Source: Cupriavidus alkaliphilus
GTDB lineage: Bacteria; Pseudomonadota; Gammaproteobacteria; Burkholderiales; Burkholderiaceae
Reading direction: 5' to 3'
NCBI RefSeq assembly: GCF_900094595.1
Contig: NZ_FMAD01000010.1
Coordinates: 124,001 to 188,000, forward strand
DNA: 64,000 bases
A model generated the notes under the pieces. The model had not been told where the DNA came from, did no database searches, and saw only the letters and a list, made by a program, of their open reading frames with translations. Position numbers and translations under genes: made by a program. How positions within the stretch are numbered: position 1 is the first letter of the stretch; each line of letters begins with the position of its first letter. This document shows positions 19,223 to 29,303 of the stretch, piece after piece.

Positions 19223-20893
19223 ATGGATATCAAACGCACCATCCTCTGGGTCATCTTCTCGATGTCCCTCGTGCTGCTCTACGACAACTGGCAGCGCGCC
19301 AACGGCCATGCGTCGATGTTCTTCCCGAGCACGACGCAGCAGCAGGCCGCTTCGGCGCCGGCCGCCAGCGGCGCGGCCGCGCAGGGCGACGTGCCCAAGG
19401 CCAACGTCCAGGCGGGCGCAGCCGCGCCGGCCGCGGGCGCCGCGCCGCAGGCCGCGGCCCAGCCCACCGGCGAGAAGATCGTGGTGACCACCGACACGGT
19501 GCGCGCCGAGATCGACACCGCCGGCGGCATCGTGTCGCGCCTGGAGCTGCTCAAGGAGCATGAGAACGACGGCAAGCCGGTGGTGCTGTTCGAGCGCGAC
19601 AAGGTGCGCACCTACATGGCCCGCTCGGGCCTGATCGGCGGCGACCTGCCCAACCACACCACGCTGTTCACCGCGACCCCGGGCCCGCGCACGCTGGACG
19701 GCGCGGACCAGCTGCAGGTGGTGCTGAGCGCCGAGAAGAACGGCGTGAAGCTGGTCAAGACCTACACCTTCCGCAAGGGCAGCTACGTGGTCGACAGCAA
19801 GTTCGACGTGACCAACGCGGGCACCGCGCCGGTCTCGCCTACGCTGTACCTGGAACTGGCGCGCGACGGCACCAAGGTCGAGCAGTCGCAGTTCTACAGC
19901 ACCTTCACCGGTCCGGCGGTCTACACCGACGCCGACAAGTACCACAAGATCGACTTCGAAGACATCGCCAAGGGCAAGGCCACCGTGCCGGCCGCCGCCA
20001 ACAACGGCTGGGTGGCGATGGTGCAGCACTACTTTGCCTCGGCCTGGATCCCGCAGACCGGCAAGGAGCGCAGCTTCTACGTGCAGCAGATCGATCCGCA
20101 CCTGTACCGCGTGGGCGTGCAGCAGCCGTTGGGCGAACTGGCACCGGGCGCGAGCGTGAGCACCGATGCGCGCCTGTTCGCCGGCCCGCAGGAAGAGCAC
20201 ATGCTCGAGAAGATCGCCCCGGGCCTGGAGCTGGTGAAGGACTACGGCTGGCTGACCATCCTGGCCAAGCCGCTGTTCTGGCTGCTGGAAAAGCTGCATG
20301 GCTTCCTGGGCAACTGGGGCTGGTCGATCATCGCGCTGACGGTGCTGATCAAGCTGGTGTTCTTCCCGCTGTCGGCGGCAAGCTACAAGTCCATGGGCAA
20401 GATGAAGGACCTGCAGCCGCGCATGACGTCGATCCGCGAGCGCTACAAGAACGACCCGCAGAAGATGAACCAGGAGATGATGGCGCTGTACCGCACCGAG
20501 AAGGTCAACCCGCTCGGCGGCTGCCTGCCCATCGTGATCCAGATCCCGGTGTTCATCGCGCTGTACTGGGTACTGCTGTCGTCGGTGGAAATGCGCGGCG
20601 CACCGTGGCTGGGCTGGATCAAGGACCTGTCGGTGCCGGATCCGTTCTACATCCTGCCGATCGTGATGGCCGTGTCGATGTTCGTGCAGACCAAGCTGAA
20701 CCCGACCCCGCCGGATCCGGTGCAGGCCAAGGTCATGACGATCATGCCGCTGGTGTTTTCGGTGATGTTCTTCTTCTTCCCGGCCGGCCTGGTGCTGTAC
20801 TGGGTGGTGAACAACATCCTGTCGATCGCGCAGCAGTGGCAGATCAACCGGATGCTGGGCAAGGGCAAGGCCGCGGTGGTGGCCAAGAGCTGA
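19223..20893 (+). CDS. yidC: membrane protein insertase YidC
   Basis: The 556-aa insertase folds and inserts inner-membrane proteins with or without SecYEG. It has an N-terminal membrane anchor (residues 5-20, ILWVIFSMSLVLLYDNW) and an Ala-rich linker. A large periplasmic beta domain (about 80-350) follows, then the conserved five-helix core with YKSMGKMKDLQPRM, NPLGGCLPIVIQIPVF and the final FFFFPAGLVLYWVVNN segment. Length is normal for Gram-negative YidC. A terminator follows 27 bp after the stop. Confidence 0.98.
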   Translation: MDIKRTILWVIFSMSLVLLYDNWQRANGHASMFFPSTTQQQAASAPAASGAAAQGDVPKANVQAGAAAPAAGAAPQAAAQPTGEKIVVTTDTVRAEIDTAGGIVSRLELLKEHENDGKPVVLFERDKVRTYMARSGLIGGDLPNHTTLFTATPGPRTLDGADQLQVVLSAEKNGVKLVKTYTFRKGSYVVDSKFDVTNAGTAPVSPTLYLELARDGTKVEQSQFYSTFTGPAVYTDADKYHKIDFEDIAKGKATVPAAANNGWVAMVQHYFASAWIPQTGKERSFYVQQIDPHLYRVGVQQPLGELAPGASVSTDARLFAGPQEEHMLEKIAPGLELVKDYGWLTILAKPLFWLLEKLHGFLGNWGWSIIALTVLIKLVFFPLSAASYKSMGKMKDLQPRMTSIRERYKNDPQKMNQEMMALYRTEKVNPLGGCLPIVIQIPVFIALYWVLLSSVEMRGAPWLGWIKDLSVPDPFYILPIVMAVSMFVQTKLNPTPPDPVQAKVMTIMPLVFSVMFFFFPAGLVLYWVVNNILSIAQQWQINRMLGKGKAAVVAKS

Positions 20894-20919
20894 GCCTGTT
20901 GCAAGATGCGGTGATGGAA

Positions 20920-20946
20920 AGCCCGGCAGAGATGCCGGGCTTTTTG
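20920..20946 (+). terminator. terminator after yidC
   Basis: GCCCGGCA (20921-20928) pairs with TGCCGGGC (20933-20940) with a GAGA loop, followed by TTTTT. This is a standard rho-independent terminator ending the rpmH-yidC run. Confidence 0.9.
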
Positions 20947-20986
20947 TTTGGTTGATCGCTGATGGCGCAGAACTGTCGCGCGGTTT

Positions 20987-21018
20987 GCTCCCCTCTCCCG
21001 CGCGCGGGAGAGGGGAGC
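20987..21018. repeat. dispersed palindrome, copy 1
   Basis: A 32-bp perfect palindrome built from GCTCCCCTCTCCCGCG and its complement, with no spacer. It lies between the yidC terminator and the next gene. The same CCCTCTCCCGC...GCGGGAGAGGG core recurs at 29152, 29233, 46765 and 57821, always between genes. It behaves like a REP-type element. Confidence 0.85.
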
Positions 21019-21108
21019 CTCGTTTCCGCGGCGATGGCTGCGGCTGGCCTCTGCTGCCCGCGGCAGGCGTATGCTACTGGCCTGCGCCTCAATGCCTGGA
21101 GATCGATC

Positions 21109-21879
21109 ATGAGCTGGTCCGCCCACCAATACGTCGCCTTCGAAGACGAACGCACCCGCCCGGTCCGTGACCTGGTGGCTGCCATTCCCAACGAGATCGC
21201 GCGCAGCGCGGTGGATATCGGTTGCGGTCCAGGCAATTCCACCGAGGTGCTGCTGGCGCGCTATGCCGGCGCTTCGGTGACCGGGCTGGACAGCTCGCAG
21301 GACATGATCGATGCCGCGCGCAAGCGCCTGCCCGACGTGCAGTTCCGCGTGGCCGACATCGGCGCCTGGGACGAGGCCGGCCCGTACGACGTGATCCTCG
21401 CCAACGCGGTGCTGCAATGGCTGCCCGACCACGGCCGCCTGTTTCCCGAGCTCGTCTCCAAACTCTCCCAGGGCGGCACGCTCGCCGTACAGATGCCGGA
21501 CAACCTGGAAGAGCCCGCGCACCAGTTGATGCGCCGGGTGGCGGCGCAAGGCCCGTGGGCCGACAAGCTGGCCGGCGCCAGCAAGGCCCGCGCCGAACGC
21601 GCGCCGGCGCGCTGGTACTACGAACTGCTGCGCCCGCTGTGCCAGCGCGTGGACGTATGGCTGACCACCTACCACCATCCGCTCGCCGGCGGCCCGGCCG
21701 CGGTGGTGGAGTGGTTCAAGGGCAGCGGCCTGCGCCCGTTCCTGCAGCCGCTGGACGAGGCCGAGCGTGCCGCCTACCTGGCGCGCTACCAGACCGAGAT
21801 CGCCAATGCGTACCCGGCGCTGCCGGACGGCTCGGTGCTGCTGCCGTTCCCGCGCCTGTTTATCGTGGCGACGCGCTGA
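21109..21879 (+). CDS. tam: trans-aconitate methyltransferase-like protein
   Basis: This 256-aa SAM-dependent methyltransferase begins MSWSAHQYVAFEDERTRPV and has the SAM motif I DIGCGPGNST, the acidic end of strand 2 (VTGLDSSQDM) and NAVLQWLPDH. The latter resembles the NASLQWLPDH block of trans-aconitate 2-methyltransferase (Tam). That enzyme methylates trans-aconitate, an inhibitor of aconitase. The ATG at 21109 is preceded by TGGAG; the longer frame runs back through the dispersed palindrome and is rejected. It stands alone between the terminator and a minus-strand gene. Confidence 0.88.
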   Translation: MSWSAHQYVAFEDERTRPVRDLVAAIPNEIARSAVDIGCGPGNSTEVLLARYAGASVTGLDSSQDMIDAARKRLPDVQFRVADIGAWDEAGPYDVILANAVLQWLPDHGRLFPELVSKLSQGGTLAVQMPDNLEEPAHQLMRRVAAQGPWADKLAGASKARAERAPARWYYELLRPLCQRVDVWLTTYHHPLAGGPAAVVEWFKGSGLRPFLQPLDEAERAAYLARYQTEIANAYPALPDGSVLLPFPRLFIVATR

Positions 21880-21897
21880 GGACGCGCTGAACCCGCG

Positions 21898-22284
21898 TTA
21901 CGCGGGCTTGTGGCACACCGCCTCGATGTTGTGGCCGTCGGGGTCCAGCACGAAGGCGCCGTAGTAGTCGGGATGGTAGTGCGCGCGGATGCCGGGAGCA
22001 CCGTTGTCGCGCCCGCCCGCGGCCAGTGCCGCGCGATGGAACGCGTCGACGGTCGCGCGGCTGTCCACGCGGAACGCCACGTGCAACGGCGGCTGGTTGG
22101 GCGTGCCGCGGTGGATCCAGAAATCGGGATGGCCGGGCGTGCCGAAACCGGCCACGTCGGTGCTGCCGGTGACGCTGGCCGGGAATTCCTTGTCCAGCAC
22201 GTAGCCGATGGCGCCCAGCGCCGCCTGGTAGAAGGCCCGGCTTTTCTGGTAATCGCTGACGCTGACGCCGGTGTGGTCGATCAT
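21898..22284 (-). CDS. VOC-family (glyoxalase-like) protein
   Basis: A 128-aa vicinal oxygen chelate protein with MIDHTGVSVSDYQKSRAFY at the start and LDPDGHNIEAV at the end, marking the two beta-alpha-beta-beta-beta modules. Candidate metal ligands are the His of MIDHTG, His68 of LHVAF and Glu121 of NIEAV. Members range from glyoxalase I to antibiotic-binding proteins, and the substrate cannot be told here. It is 38 bp downstream of a thioesterase gene on the same strand, probably one transcript. Confidence 0.88.
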   Translation of the reverse strand: MIDHTGVSVSDYQKSRAFYQAALGAIGYVLDKEFPASVTGSTDVAGFGTPGHPDFWIHRGTPNQPPLHVAFRVDSRATVDAFHRAALAAGGRDNGAPGIRAHYHPDYYGAFVLDPDGHNIEAVCHKPA

Positions 22285-22322
22285 GGGTGGCTTCCTTGTC
22301 GAGGTTGGAGCGAAAGAAGGGG

Positions 22323-22760
22323 TCAGGCCAGGTCCAGCACGCTCATGGTGGCGTTGAGCCGGCTGACCAGCACGGACTCGCCGTGGACATCGGCGAACAC
22401 ATCGGCCTCGACCACGATGATGGCGCGGCCGGACTTGAGCACGTCGGCGCGGCAGCGCAGCCGTTCGCTGCGCACGGCCCGCAGCAGGTTGATCTTGAAC
22501 TCCGCGGTGACCACGTGCTGGCCCGCTTCCAGGATGGTCGACGCCGCCGCGCCGGCGGTGTGGTCGGCCATGGTGGCCTGCACGCCCGCGTGGACGATGC
22601 CGCCGTGCTGCAGGTGGCGCGCCGTGATGGCCAGCGTGGACTCGCACCAGCCGGGCCCGCAGTCGGCCAGGGCGATGCCGACGTCGTTGACGAAGGCGGC
22701 CTGGCGGAAGCCAGCCTCGATGGTGTCGCGCAGCAGCAGCCGTTCCTGTTCGGTGGTCAT
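22323..22760 (-). CDS. PaaI-type hotdog-fold thioesterase
   Basis: The 145-aa product has the PaaI-like pattern QHGGIVHAGVQATMADHTAG (residues 51-70), where the HGG turn and the Asp bind and activate the acyl-CoA thioester. LRCRADVLKSGRAIIVVEADV is the expected late strand pair. It probably hydrolyses an acyl- or aryl-CoA; the physiological substrate is unknown. The ATG at 22760 begins MTTEQERLLL. It precedes the VOC gene, and transcription diverges from the CHAD gene. Confidence 0.88.
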   Translation of the reverse strand: MTTEQERLLLRDTIEAGFRQAAFVNDVGIALADCGPGWCESTLAITARHLQHGGIVHAGVQATMADHTAGAAASTILEAGQHVVTAEFKINLLRAVRSERLRCRADVLKSGRAIIVVEADVFADVHGESVLVSRLNATMSVLDLA

Positions 22761-22926
22761 GGCGGTTTCCTCGTGGGTCGGGGCACTGGTCCTGGCGGAT
22801 CTGCGCATTCCAGCGCGAAGGGCAAAGCCTGTCAATCGTCGAAGCGGCGTTGGCGGCGCATGCCGCCCAAGCGCGTGCTGTCGCCTACACTGAAGGCATC
22901 TGCGTCCCGCGTGCGCGCCTGACCGC

Positions 22927-23757
22927 ATGCAGTCCGCCATGAACGCTGACGCCAACTCCCTCAAGCTGCGCCGCAAGACGCGGCCCGCCGCTGCCTTTGC
23001 CGCGCTAACGCAAGCCAGCCTGGCGCGTATCGACGCGTGCCTGGACCAGCTGCAGCGCCGCGACGACCCGGAAGACCTGCACCAGCTGCGGGTCGCGCTG
23101 CGCCATGCGCGCGCGGTGGTCTGGGCCATGGGCCCGGCCTTGCCGCGGCAAGAGCGCGACCGCTGGAAGCGCGACCTGCGCACCCTGGCGCGCGCCACCA
23201 GCGCGGTGCGCGACTGGGACGTGTTCCTGGCCGAGACCGTTGGCCCGGCGCGCGAACGGGAGCCGCTCGACACCGTATTGGCCGCGATCGCCGACACCGC
23301 CCGGCAGCGCCGCGACACCGCGCGCGAAGCGATGCTGGCGGCGCTGGCCAGCTACCGCGACTGGCCGCTGCCCGCGCTGCATCGCGACCTGGCGCACCTG
23401 GCGCACCTCGCCACGCGCGCCCGCGGCGACAGCGCCCGCCTGGCCCCGTTCGCACGCCAGCGCGTGCGCCGCGGCCGTAAGCAGCTACGGGCGCTGGCGA
23501 AGAACGCGCGCGGGGGCGATCCCGGCGCGGTGCACGCGCAGCGCATCGCCGGCAAGCGGCTGCGCTACGTGATCGAGGCCCTGGCGCCGGTGCTGCCGGC
23601 GCGCTATACCAGGCGCCTGCACCGCAAGCTGGTCAAGCGGCAGGCCCGGCTGGGCCGGCAGGTCGACGGCATCGTCGCGCGCCGCCTGATGGCCGAGTGC
23701 CTGGCGGTGCAGGCAATGCCGGACGATGCGCCGCCGCCGCTGCCCGGCGCCAGCTGA
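22927..23757 (+). CDS. CHAD-domain protein
   Basis: This 276-aa helical protein has the CHAD pattern of conserved histidines and arginines: DLHQLRVALRHARA, RDWDVFLAE and HAQRIAGKRLRYVIEAL. CHAD domains bind inorganic polyphosphate through these positive helices and often accompany polyphosphate granules or metabolism enzymes. No CYTH domain is fused here. The start may be 22927 or the ATG four codons later. It lies 80 bp before mnmE with no evident link in function. Confidence 0.9.
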   Translation: MQSAMNADANSLKLRRKTRPAAAFAALTQASLARIDACLDQLQRRDDPEDLHQLRVALRHARAVVWAMGPALPRQERDRWKRDLRTLARATSAVRDWDVFLAETVGPAREREPLDTVLAAIADTARQRRDTAREAMLAALASYRDWPLPALHRDLAHLAHLATRARGDSARLAPFARQRVRRGRKQLRALAKNARGGDPGAVHAQRIAGKRLRYVIEALAPVLPARYTRRLHRKLVKRQARLGRQVDGIVARRLMAECLAVQAMPDDAPPPLPGAS

Positions 23758-23837
23758 CCGCTCCGCCAGCCATGGCGGCCCGCCCACCAGGTGCCACGCG
23801 AACCGCACCCGCGCACCCGATCTGCGACAATACCGCC

Positions 23838-25265
<1,428 letters not shown>

Positions 25266-25348
25266 CGTAATCCGGGCCTGCTTGCCTTCCCGTAGCGCCT
25301 CTGGGTGAACGCGTGCATGGCGCCTCAGAGGGCGACCCGCCTATGCCA

Positions 25349-25364
25349 CTGTATATTCATACAG
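25349..25364 (+). promoter_or_regulatory. LexA (SOS) box
   Basis: CTGTATATTCATACAG fits the CTGT-N8-ACAG LexA operator almost exactly and is extended to an 18-bp palindrome by flanking A and T. It lies 52 bp upstream of the dinD ATG, where bound LexA would block its promoter. Confidence 0.93.
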
Positions 25365-25416
25365 TAGAATGCCTCCGGCACGCTGAGGAACGACCAACGT
25401 ATCAGGAGGCGATCAC

Positions 25417-26286
25417 ATGGCTGATGAACGCGTGGCTGCACAACACCACCAGACCTTCGAGAGCATCCGGCACGAGGACGAGCACGGCTACGAATTCTGG
25501 CTGGCAAGACAGTTGGCCGGCGTGCTTGAGTACTCGCAGTATCGCCACTTTGTTCCCGTCATAGACCGGGCAAGGGAAGCCTGCCGCAACAGTGACCAGC
25601 CGCCAGACGACCATTTTGAGGACGTCCTCACAATGGTCGAGATCGGTTCCGGTGCGCACCGGAAGATCGAGGATTGCCGCCTCTCTCGCTACGCCTGTTA
25701 CCTGATCGTGCAGAATGGCGACCCGTCCAAACCGGTGATCGCCAATGGTCAAACATACTTCGCGCTTCAGACAAGACGGCAGGAGTTGGCCGATGAAGCC
25801 CGCTTCAGAGTTCTCTCCGAGGACGAGCGTCGCCTGATGCTTCGAGGGGAAATGGCTGAACACAATAAGGCCCTGACGGCAGCGGCGAAGCATGCCGGCG
25901 TCGCGAGCGCGTTGGACTACGCGGTCTTCCAGGACCACGGCTACAAGGGACTCTACGGCGGCTTGGGAGCGAAAGACATCCACATCAGCAAGGGGCTGAA
26001 AAGGAGTCAGAAGATCCTTGACCATATGGGCAGCACCGAACTGGCCGCAAACTTGTTCCGCGCAACGCAGACGGAAGAGAAGCTGCGACGTGAAAGCGTC
26101 CAGGGTAAGAAGCAAGCAAACCAGACTCACTTTGCGGTAGGAGCGAAGGTGCGCCAAACCATCGCCGACCTTGGCGGCACCATGCCAGAACAGCTTCCCA
26201 CGCCAGAGAAAAGCATCAAGCAGATTGAGCGTGAACAGCGCCAGTTGCAAAGCAACTCAGACAAGTCCGCACCGGAAAATTCTTGA
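25417..26286 (+). CDS. dinD: DNA damage-inducible protein D
   Basis: The 289-aa product begins with a BRO/KilA-N-like domain (YEFWLARQLAGVLEYSQYRHF). It continues with NRYACYLIVQNGDPSKPVIA-type sequence and a helical half containing HISKGLKRSQKILDHMG, as in DinD. E. coli DinD is LexA-controlled and inhibits RecA filament activity, so a role in limiting recombination during the SOS response is expected. A strong AGGAGG lies seven bases before the ATG, and a LexA box lies upstream. It is inserted between mnmE and unrelated genes and looks acquired. Confidence 0.92.
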   Translation: MADERVAAQHHQTFESIRHEDEHGYEFWLARQLAGVLEYSQYRHFVPVIDRAREACRNSDQPPDDHFEDVLTMVEIGSGAHRKIEDCRLSRYACYLIVQNGDPSKPVIANGQTYFALQTRRQELADEARFRVLSEDERRLMLRGEMAEHNKALTAAAKHAGVASALDYAVFQDHGYKGLYGGLGAKDIHISKGLKRSQKILDHMGSTELAANLFRATQTEEKLRRESVQGKKQANQTHFAVGAKVRQTIADLGGTMPEQLPTPEKSIKQIEREQRQLQSNSDKSAPENS

Positions 26287-26470
26287 TTCGACCGATGCCG
26301 TTGCTCTCGCCGTGAAGATCGAAGCGCCGCGGCTGGCAGCGATGATCGCCTTCACCGAGCAGCCAAGCGCGGCGTCGACCATGCCGTCGCGGCGATCGGG
26401 CGCTTTTGCGGCAGGCAGGGCGCATAATCCGCCTTTCGCCTTCCGCTTTCACTGACGCAGGACCTTCCCG

Positions 26471-27049
26471 ATGTTGAACCGCACCCAGCAAATCCTCATT
26501 GCCATCGTTGCCGTGGCTGTCCTTGGCATGTTGTGGTTTGCCGGCAATGACCGCCGCGACGATGTTGGCGGCGCGGCGCCCGAGGCGCAGGCGGGCGCGC
26601 AGTCCGACGTCCAGGCCGCGGCCAGCGAGGTGCGCGGCGTGCCGCGCAACGGCACGCTGGATCCGGTCAGCATCGACCCGCAACGCCCCGCCGACCGCCT
26701 GCCGCAACTGCAGGCCGACGCGCTGCTGAATGCGTACCGCGACAATCCCGCGCAAGCCGACCGCAGCTACCTGAACCAGTATCTGATCGTCGAAGGCGTT
26801 GCCAGCGGCATCCGCCGCGACGGCGAGCAGGTCTTTGTCGATATCCGCACCAACGACCCCGGCGCCAATGTGCGCGCGCTGCTGCTGCCGCGCCAGATCT
26901 GCGGCCCGGCCGGGCGCGAGTGTGAAGTGGAAGCCCGCGCCACCATGGTGCGGCGCGGCCAGAAGGTGGCGGTGGAGTGCAACGGCGCCGGCCTGGCCGA
27001 CGGCATGCCGCTGCTGCGCGACTGCCTGCTGCGCGGCGGCGCCAACTGA
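26471..27049 (+). CDS. exported or membrane-anchored OB-fold-like protein
   Basis: The 192-aa protein has an N-terminal hydrophobic segment (QQILIAIVAVAVLGMLWFAG, residues 5-24) that may be a signal anchor. A disordered Ala-rich linker follows. The C-terminal region at about residues 60-190 contains ADALLNAYRDNPAQADRSY, a strand LIVEGVASGI and two Cys pairs. This resembles tRNA_anti-like OB-fold domains found in small periplasmic proteins. The four cysteines suggest disulfides in the periplasm. Function is unknown. The 185-bp gap before it carries no gene I can support. Confidence 0.7.
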   Translation: MLNRTQQILIAIVAVAVLGMLWFAGNDRRDDVGGAAPEAQAGAQSDVQAAASEVRGVPRNGTLDPVSIDPQRPADRLPQLQADALLNAYRDNPAQADRSYLNQYLIVEGVASGIRRDGEQVFVDIRTNDPGANVRALLLPRQICGPAGRECEVEARATMVRRGQKVAVECNGAGLADGMPLLRDCLLRGGAN

Positions 27050-27082
27050 GCGCGCTCGCGACGATTCCGGAGTTACCCAGCC

Positions 27083-27283
27083 ATGCAATCCGTACTGTCC
27101 GTCCTTGCCCTCCTGATCATGGTGGCGACCCTCGTCGGCGTGATCTCGCCCGCATGGCTTAGCCAGACGCTGTTCGGCGGCAAACCCGTGACGCGCGTGC
27201 AGGTGGCGGTGGTCGGGGTCTGCCTGGCCGCGCTCTGCCTGGTGCTGGTGGGCCGGCTGGCCCAGGGCGGCGCGGGCGGCTGA
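27083..27283 (+). CDS. small two-helix membrane protein
   Basis: This 66-aa protein has two membrane helices, about residues 3-25 and 40-60, linked by a short basic loop (FGGKPVTRVQ). It belongs to no family I can name with certainty. It starts 33 bp after the OB-fold-like gene and is likely co-transcribed with it. Confidence 0.65.
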   Translation: MQSVLSVLALLIMVATLVGVISPAWLSQTLFGGKPVTRVQVAVVGVCLAALCLVLVGRLAQGGAGG

Positions 27284-27437
27284 GGCGTCATCCGCAGCGA
27301 CGTCCGCAACGCCAGAAGCGACCGTTTTGCGCTTCTGTTTGCCCGATTGGATCGGCCTGCCGGCGCCTACAGTGTGAAGGTATGCGGTGGCCATTGCGCC
27401 TTGTGGTGGCGCGCCGCCCAGCCATCCAGGACATTCC

Positions 27438-27983
27438 ATGAAGCTTGCACTGCTGGCGGCCTGCGCGGGCCTGCTGCTCACCGGCTGCTCGACCTACCAG
27501 GCCGTGACGCCGGTCGACCGCCTTGACCCCACCGATCCCGTGGTCGCGTTCCAGCTGCCGGCCGGCGGCGGCCCGCTGGGCAACTACGGCGCCCACGGCA
27601 CGCTGCTGTGCGTAGTGGTGAATCCGGTCAGCGGCAATGACTTTGTCGAGGATTTCCTGTCGTCGCTACGGCGGCGCAATTTCGAGGTAAAGGTGCTGCA
27701 GGCGCAGACCTCGATCGCGGCATGCCCGATGGTGGCGCTGTATACGGCGCGCGGCGCCTGGTACTGGAACGCCTACCTGAACAACGCCGACATCACCGTG
27801 TTCCGCAATGGCGACCGGGTCGGCAAGGCGATCTACAACGCCAACCGCAGCGCCGGCGGGCTGAACCTGAGCAACTTCGTGCAGCCGTCGGCCAAGCTCG
27901 ATGAACTGGTCGAGCAGCTGTTCCCCGGCATGCTGCCGCCGCCTCCGCCGACGGCGGGCACGGGGGCCGCGCCGGCCGCGTAG
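27438..27983 (+). CDS. lipoprotein, Sbal_3080-like
   Basis: The 181-aa product starts with a type II signal peptide ending LLLTGC, so Cys17 would be lipidated. The mature part has RGAWYWNAYLNNADI, FRNGDRVGKAIYNA and a C-terminal helix KLDELVEQLFPGML. This pattern matches my memory of the Sbal_3080 family of lipoproteins of unknown function. The ATG at 27438 gives the signal peptide directly, so the upstream 17 codons were dropped. Confidence 0.78.
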   Translation: MKLALLAACAGLLLTGCSTYQAVTPVDRLDPTDPVVAFQLPAGGGPLGNYGAHGTLLCVVVNPVSGNDFVEDFLSSLRRRNFEVKVLQAQTSIAACPMVALYTARGAWYWNAYLNNADITVFRNGDRVGKAIYNANRSAGGLNLSNFVQPSAKLDELVEQLFPGMLPPPPPTAGTGAAPAA

Positions 27984-28035
27984 CCGATCTGCAGTCAACC
28001 GGAGGGCCGCGCCATGAGCCTGTGCGCAGCATCCT

Positions 28036-28057
28036 GCCGGGCGCAGCCGCGCCCGGC
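28036..28057. terminator. GC-rich hairpin between convergent genes
   Basis: GCCGGGCGC (28036-28044) and GCGCCCGGC (28049-28057) make a 9-bp stem with an AGCC loop. It lies between the stops of the convergent lipoprotein and deacylase genes. It has no T-tract, so it is at best a weak bidirectional terminator. Confidence 0.4.
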
Positions 28058-28071
28058 CCAGCGTACCCGGG

Positions 28072-29049
28072 TCAGCGCTCCAGCCGGCCCAGGCGCACCA
28101 CGGTCACGCCCGGGCGCAGCTGGCGCAGCGATGGCATCACCAGCACGCAATCCGGATACGGCGTCACCACCGGCTCGCCGTCGCGCCAGCCGATTACGGT
28201 CCCGGCCTCGGTGAAGGTCTCCAGCCCGGTGTAGGGGCCGGCAAAGCGGAAGTCCATGCTGGAAGCCACCACCGGCTCGGTCACGCGCACCACGCGCTGC
28301 GCGGCGGGCAGCGGCTGCAGCCAGCCGGCCGGCAGGTCGCTCTCCTGAACCATGCCGGCGTGCAGCAGGAAGCGCGCGGTGCTGTCCTGCGCCACCGTCA
28401 CGGCGGCCGGTTCCCAGTGCTGGCCGCATTCGATCAGCAGCGCGTTACGCGGGCTGGCGGCATCGCCAAAGCCATCGTAGTCGCGCATGCGGCGGCCTTC
28501 GGGATGGCCTTCGTCGACGATCACATCGGCCGGCGCACCAAGCGCGCGCGACAGGGCGATGCCCTTGTCCAGCGGCCCGGAGACGATCAGCGGCCGGCTT
28601 TTCTCATGCATGGAATGCAGGTCCAGCAGCAGGTCGACGGTGTCGATCACCGGCCGCATGGCGCGCGCGCGGCGCAGCTCCGACGAATCGAGCCCGGCGT
28701 CATCGAGCACCTTCGCGGTCCAGACGCGGTTGAAGTCCTGGTCGACGAAGCGCGAAGCGTCCGGCCGGGCGGGATCGAAGCGCTGGTACGCATCGACGTT
28801 GGCAAAGGCCAGCGTCAGGCGGCCGCGGCGCGGGCGCAGACCGTGGTCCAGCAGCGCCTTGACGGCGATGGCGCCGCAGACTTCGTTGCCGTGGGTCAGC
28901 GCGTTGACCATCACGTGCGGGCCGGGCTGGCCGCTGTCGAAGGTGTAGAGGTAGGGGATGCCGGTGTTGCCCTCCGCGTAGGGGCGGATGTCGGGGAAGG
29001 CGACGTCGACGGGATAGGCTTCGAAGGGTGCGGTGGGCTGGAGGGTCAT
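28072..29049 (-). CDS. succinylglutamate desuccinylase/aspartoacylase family protein
   Basis: This 325-aa M14-type zinc hydrolase shows HGNE (His53 and Glu56 as zinc ligands) and DQDFNRVW for substrate carboxylate binding. DLHSMHEKS supplies the third ligand, and LIECGQHW supplies the catalytic glutamate. Members deacylate N-acyl amino acids or related amides; the exact substrate is unclear. No pathway partners are adjacent. The ATG at 29049 is the first in frame. It is followed by convergent lipoprotein transcription, and the REP-like pair lies upstream. Confidence 0.88.
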   Translation of the reverse strand: MTLQPTAPFEAYPVDVAFPDIRPYAEGNTGIPYLYTFDSGQPGPHVMVNALTHGNEVCGAIAVKALLDHGLRPRRGRLTLAFANVDAYQRFDPARPDASRFVDQDFNRVWTAKVLDDAGLDSSELRRARAMRPVIDTVDLLLDLHSMHEKSRPLIVSGPLDKGIALSRALGAPADVIVDEGHPEGRRMRDYDGFGDAASPRNALLIECGQHWEPAAVTVAQDSTARFLLHAGMVQESDLPAGWLQPLPAAQRVVRVTEPVVASSMDFRFAGPYTGLETFTEAGTVIGWRDGEPVVTPYPDCVLVMPSLRQLRPGVTVVRLGRLER

Positions 29050-29151
29050 GGGAGTCGGTGCGTTCAGGATGCCTGGCGGGTCGGTGCCTGCCGGGTCGAT
29101 GTTCGAGATGGGGGAGGTCAGAGGTACTGCCGGCGCCGGCCCTCACCCCCG

Positions 29152-29258
29152 CCCCTCTCCCGCAGACGGGAGAGGGGAGCAAAGCGTCAGATTCAATAAG
29201 GCCTCAGCCCCGGCTGGTGCCGATTGCGTTCTCCCCTCTCCCGCGCGCGGGAGAGGGG
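29152..29258. repeat. inverted pair of dispersed palindromes, copies 2 and 3
   Basis: Copy 2 is CCCCTCTCCCG (29152-29162), a 4-bp loop and its complement (29167-29177). Copy 3 is a perfect palindrome at 29233-29258. Their flanks show they are opposite in orientation: CCCTCACCCCCGCC precedes copy 2, and its complement follows copy 3. They are separated by 55 bp. Two inverted REP units close together resemble a REPIN or BIME and could fold into one long hairpin between the two minus-strand genes. Confidence 0.8.
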
Positions 29259-29303
29259 CGGGGGTGAGGGTGAGCGCATGCAAGGGCGATATCGCCCATG
29301 CAC

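Noticed and set aside
18935..20299. 454-aa minus-strand frame opposite yidD/yidC
   Set aside because: Antisense to two certain genes; composition typical of shadow frames.
25313..25564. 83-aa frame overlapping the LexA box and dinD start
   Set aside because: It would place the LexA operator inside a coding region and is out of frame with dinD; no ribosome site.
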